Below are positions 62,209-64,000 of a stretch of 64,000 nucleotides of DNA, in pieces. How positions within the stretch are numbered: the stretch's first letter is position 1; every line of letters starts with the position of its first letter. The stretch is from Mycolicibacterium tusciae (GTDB taxonomy: Bacteria; Actinomycetota; Actinomycetes; Mycobacteriales; Mycobacteriaceae), in NCBI RefSeq assembly GCF_002086795.1, contig NZ_MVIM01000003.1, forward strand, positions 62,001-126,000, given 5' to 3'. The notes under the pieces were generated by a model. That model ran no database searches and had not been told where the DNA came from. It saw nothing but the letters and a program-made list of their open reading frames with translations. A program made the position numbers and the translations under genes.

Positions 62209-64000
62209 GTGCACGTGATCTCCGCGGAGTCGACGGAGCTTTTCACAGGGCCGTCGCATGCGCCGCAGCAACTGGTGCGGGTTGCCTACAGCGACGGCGG
62301 CGGGAACGTACGCATCGAAGGCGACGGTTTGACCGGGCGCGCGCAGGCCGGTCCCGGCGACGGCATCAGTGAGGTTCCCGTCGTGGTGACCAATCCGACG
62401 GTCGGCGAGCAGCGCGACGCGCGGGTGATCGCGGGGGACAGCATCACCGGGTTCGTGTTCACCGTCGCCGAGCCCGGCTGGACGATGCACATGATCAGCC
62501 ACTTCCATTACGACCCGGTGTGGTGGAACACCCAGGCGGCGTATACCAGCGTGTGGACCGAAGACCCGCCCGGGCGCTGCCGACAGACCAACGGCTTCGA
62601 CCTCGTACGTGCCCATCTCGAGATGGCACGCCGTGAACCCGAATACAAGTTCGTGCTCGCCGAGGTCGATTACCTCAAGCCGTTCTGGGACACCCACCCC
62701 GAGGAGCGTGCCGACCTGCGCAGGTTCATCGCCGACGGCCGGGTCGAGATCATGGGTGGCACCTACAACGAACCCAACACGAATCTGACCGGTCCCGAAA
62801 CCACCATCCGCAACTTCGTGCACGGCATCGGTTTTCAGCGCGACATACTCGGCGCCGACCCGGCCACCGCGTGGCAGCTCGACGCTTTCGGACACGATCC
62901 TCAGTTTCCGGGCATGGCCGCCGACGCCGGGCTGACCTCCAGTTCGTGGGCGCGCGGGCCGCACCACCAGTGGGGCCCGATGGCAGGCGGCGGCGACCCC
63001 GAGCGCATGCAGTTCAACAGCGAGTTCGAGTGGATCGCTCCTTCGGGGCGCGGACTGCTCACCCACTACATGCCCGCGCATTACGCCGCCGGGTGGTGGA
63101 TGGATTCGGCGGCGACGCTCGAGGAGGCTGAGGCCGCAACGTACGAACTGTTCACCGGTCTGAAGAAGGTGGCGCTTACGCGCAACGTGCTGCTGCCCGT
63201 CGGCACCGACTACACGCCGCCGAACAAGTGGGTCACCGAGATCCACCGGGACTGGAATGCGCGCTACACGTGGCCGAAGTTCGTGTGCGCGTTGCCCAAC
63301 GAGTTCTTCGCCGCAGTGCGCAACGAGCTCACGGAGCGCGGGGTCGACGCGTCACCGCAGACGCGGGACATGAACCCGATCTACACCGGCTGCCACGTCT
63401 CCTACATCGACACCAAACAGGCCAACCGGGCGACTGAGGAGGCGGTGCTCGACGCCGAGAAGTTCGCGGTGTTCGCCGGTCTGCTCGGCGGTGCGACGTA
63501 CCCGGACGCAACCCTGGCCAAGGCGTGGGTGCAGCTCGTCTACGGCGCACACCACGATGCGATCACCGGCTCGGAATCCGATCAGGTCTATCTCGACCTG
63601 CTGACAGGGTGGCGCGACGCGTGGGACCTCGGTACGACGGTCCGCGACAACGCGCTGGCCCTGCTGTCACGCGCCGTTGACGGAAGCGTGGTCGTCTGGA
63701 ACGCGTTGGCGCACAATCGCAGTGACATCGTGACGGCCCGGTTCGACGAGCCTGTCGGTCCCGGTGTTGAGGTGCTCGACTCCGATGGCGCCGAGCTGCC
63801 CGTCCACGTCGAACACGGGGGAAGGGTGGTCCGCTGGCTCGCGCGCGACGTGCCGTCGCTGGGCTGGCAGTCCTACCGGGTGACACCGGGATCGGGCTCC
63901 GACGACTGGAAGCCGTTGGACGGGAACGAGATCAGCAACGGCCACTATCGTCTTCGCGTCGACCCCGAGCGTGGCGGTGGGGTGATCTCGCTGATCGAGG
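62209..64000 (+). CDS. GH38 alpha-mannosidase, 3' end outside window
   Basis: The first 597 codons of a GH38 alpha-mannosidase, the Rv0648 homologue by position. The zinc site is seen in SHFHYDPVWWNTQ near residue 100, the nucleophile Asp in WQLDAFGHDP near residue 224, and a further zinc His in GAHHDAITG near 447. GTG 62209 starts it, with GGGG just before. The frame stays open to the end of the window. It would remove alpha-mannose residues from mannosylated envelope or recycled glycans. No signal peptide is visible in the first 40 residues. Confidence 0.93.
   Translation, partial: MHVISAESTELFTGPSHAPQQLVRVAYSDGGGNVRIEGDGLTGRAQAGPGDGISEVPVVVTNPTVGEQRDARVIAGDSITGFVFTVAEPGWTMHMISHFHYDPVWWNTQAAYTSVWTEDPPGRCRQTNGFDLVRAHLEMARREPEYKFVLAEVDYLKPFWDTHPEERADLRRFIADGRVEIMGGTYNEPNTNLTGPETTIRNFVHGIGFQRDILGADPATAWQLDAFGHDPQFPGMAADAGLTSSSWARGPHHQWGPMAGGGDPERMQFNSEFEWIAPSGRGLLTHYMPAHYAAGWWMDSAATLEEAEAATYELFTGLKKVALTRNVLLPVGTDYTPPNKWVTEIHRDWNARYTWPKFVCALPNEFFAAVRNELTERGVDASPQTRDMNPIYTGCHVSYIDTKQANRATEEAVLDAEKFAVFAGLLGGATYPDATLAKAWVQLVYGAHHDAITGSESDQVYLDLLTGWRDAWDLGTTVRDNALALLSRAVDGSVVVWNALAHNRSDIVTARFDEPVGPGVEVLDSDGAELPVHVEHGGRVVRWLARDVPSLGWQSYRVTPGSGSDDWKPLDGNEISNGHYRLRVDPERGGGVISLIE

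Overview
The window looks like a chromosomal segment of a fast-growing, Mycolicibacterium-type mycobacterium. GC is high, GTG and TTG starts are frequent, and genes often overlap by ATGA. The block 17.1-64.0 kb keeps the gene order known from M. tuberculosis Rv0629c-Rv0648: recD-recB-recC, echA3, glyoxalase II, thrT-metT-rpmG2, hadABC, trpT, secE-nusG, rplK-rplA, mma methyltransferases, lipG, an ABC1 kinase and an alpha-mannosidase. Many lineage-specific genes are inserted between these. I see no transposase, integrase, CRISPR array or rRNA.

Layout. 0-7.2 kb: a translationally coupled trio (GT4 glycosyltransferase, alpha/alpha-barrel protein, GH130), a D-malate/tartrate dehydrogenase with its dicarboxylate transporter, and a second, paralogous GT4. 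7.2-12.2 kb: an alanine-dehydrogenase-fold enzyme, a 45-aa basic peptide, a fatty acid desaturase and three GAF-ANTAR proteins. 12.3-17.1 kb: an acyl-adenylating enzyme, a sulfatase with an SRPBCC partner, and an F420-type reductase. 17.1-25.4 kb: recD, recB and recC, coupled by ATGA overlaps. 25.4-37.3 kb: a coiled-coil protein, a small ppGpp-hydrolase-like HD protein, a DUF3060 protein, a GH3 enzyme, a VOC protein, a flavin reductase, an MddA-like methyltransferase, an HD/LuxR regulator, an NTF2-like protein, a TetR-echA3 operon and glyoxalase II.

37.3-43 kb: the conserved core of translation, secretion and mycolate synthesis. It holds three tRNAs (Thr-GGT, Met-CAT, Trp-CCA), L33, the (3R)-hydroxyacyl-ACP dehydratases HadA/B/C, SecE, NusG, L11 and L1. 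43.1-51.3 kb: a PE-PPE-domain hydrolase, an ECF sigma factor with its double-YCII partner, two mycolic acid methyltransferases, LipG and an ABC1 kinase. HadABC (chain elongation) and the Mma enzymes (meromycolate modification) serve the same pathway. 51.3-64 kb: divergent regulator/target pairs (TetR/DUF2236 oxygenase, WYL/DinB pair), a tandemly repeated hairpin region, a second LipG-like hydrolase, DUF2786, SnoaL-SDR-MerR, a nucleotidyltransferase, an EEP phosphoesterase and the start of a GH38 alpha-mannosidase.

Most interesting non-genic signals: two copies of a 60-nt two-stem hairpin family (33173-33232 and 57295-57354), a 207-bp-period duplication carrying four short hairpins (53414-53740), and clean inverted-repeat operators in front of echA3, between TetR and the DUF2236 gene, and between the WYL regulator and the DinB genes. 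The most interesting gene system is the GT4 / alpha-alpha barrel / GH130 operon with its detached GT4 paralogue.
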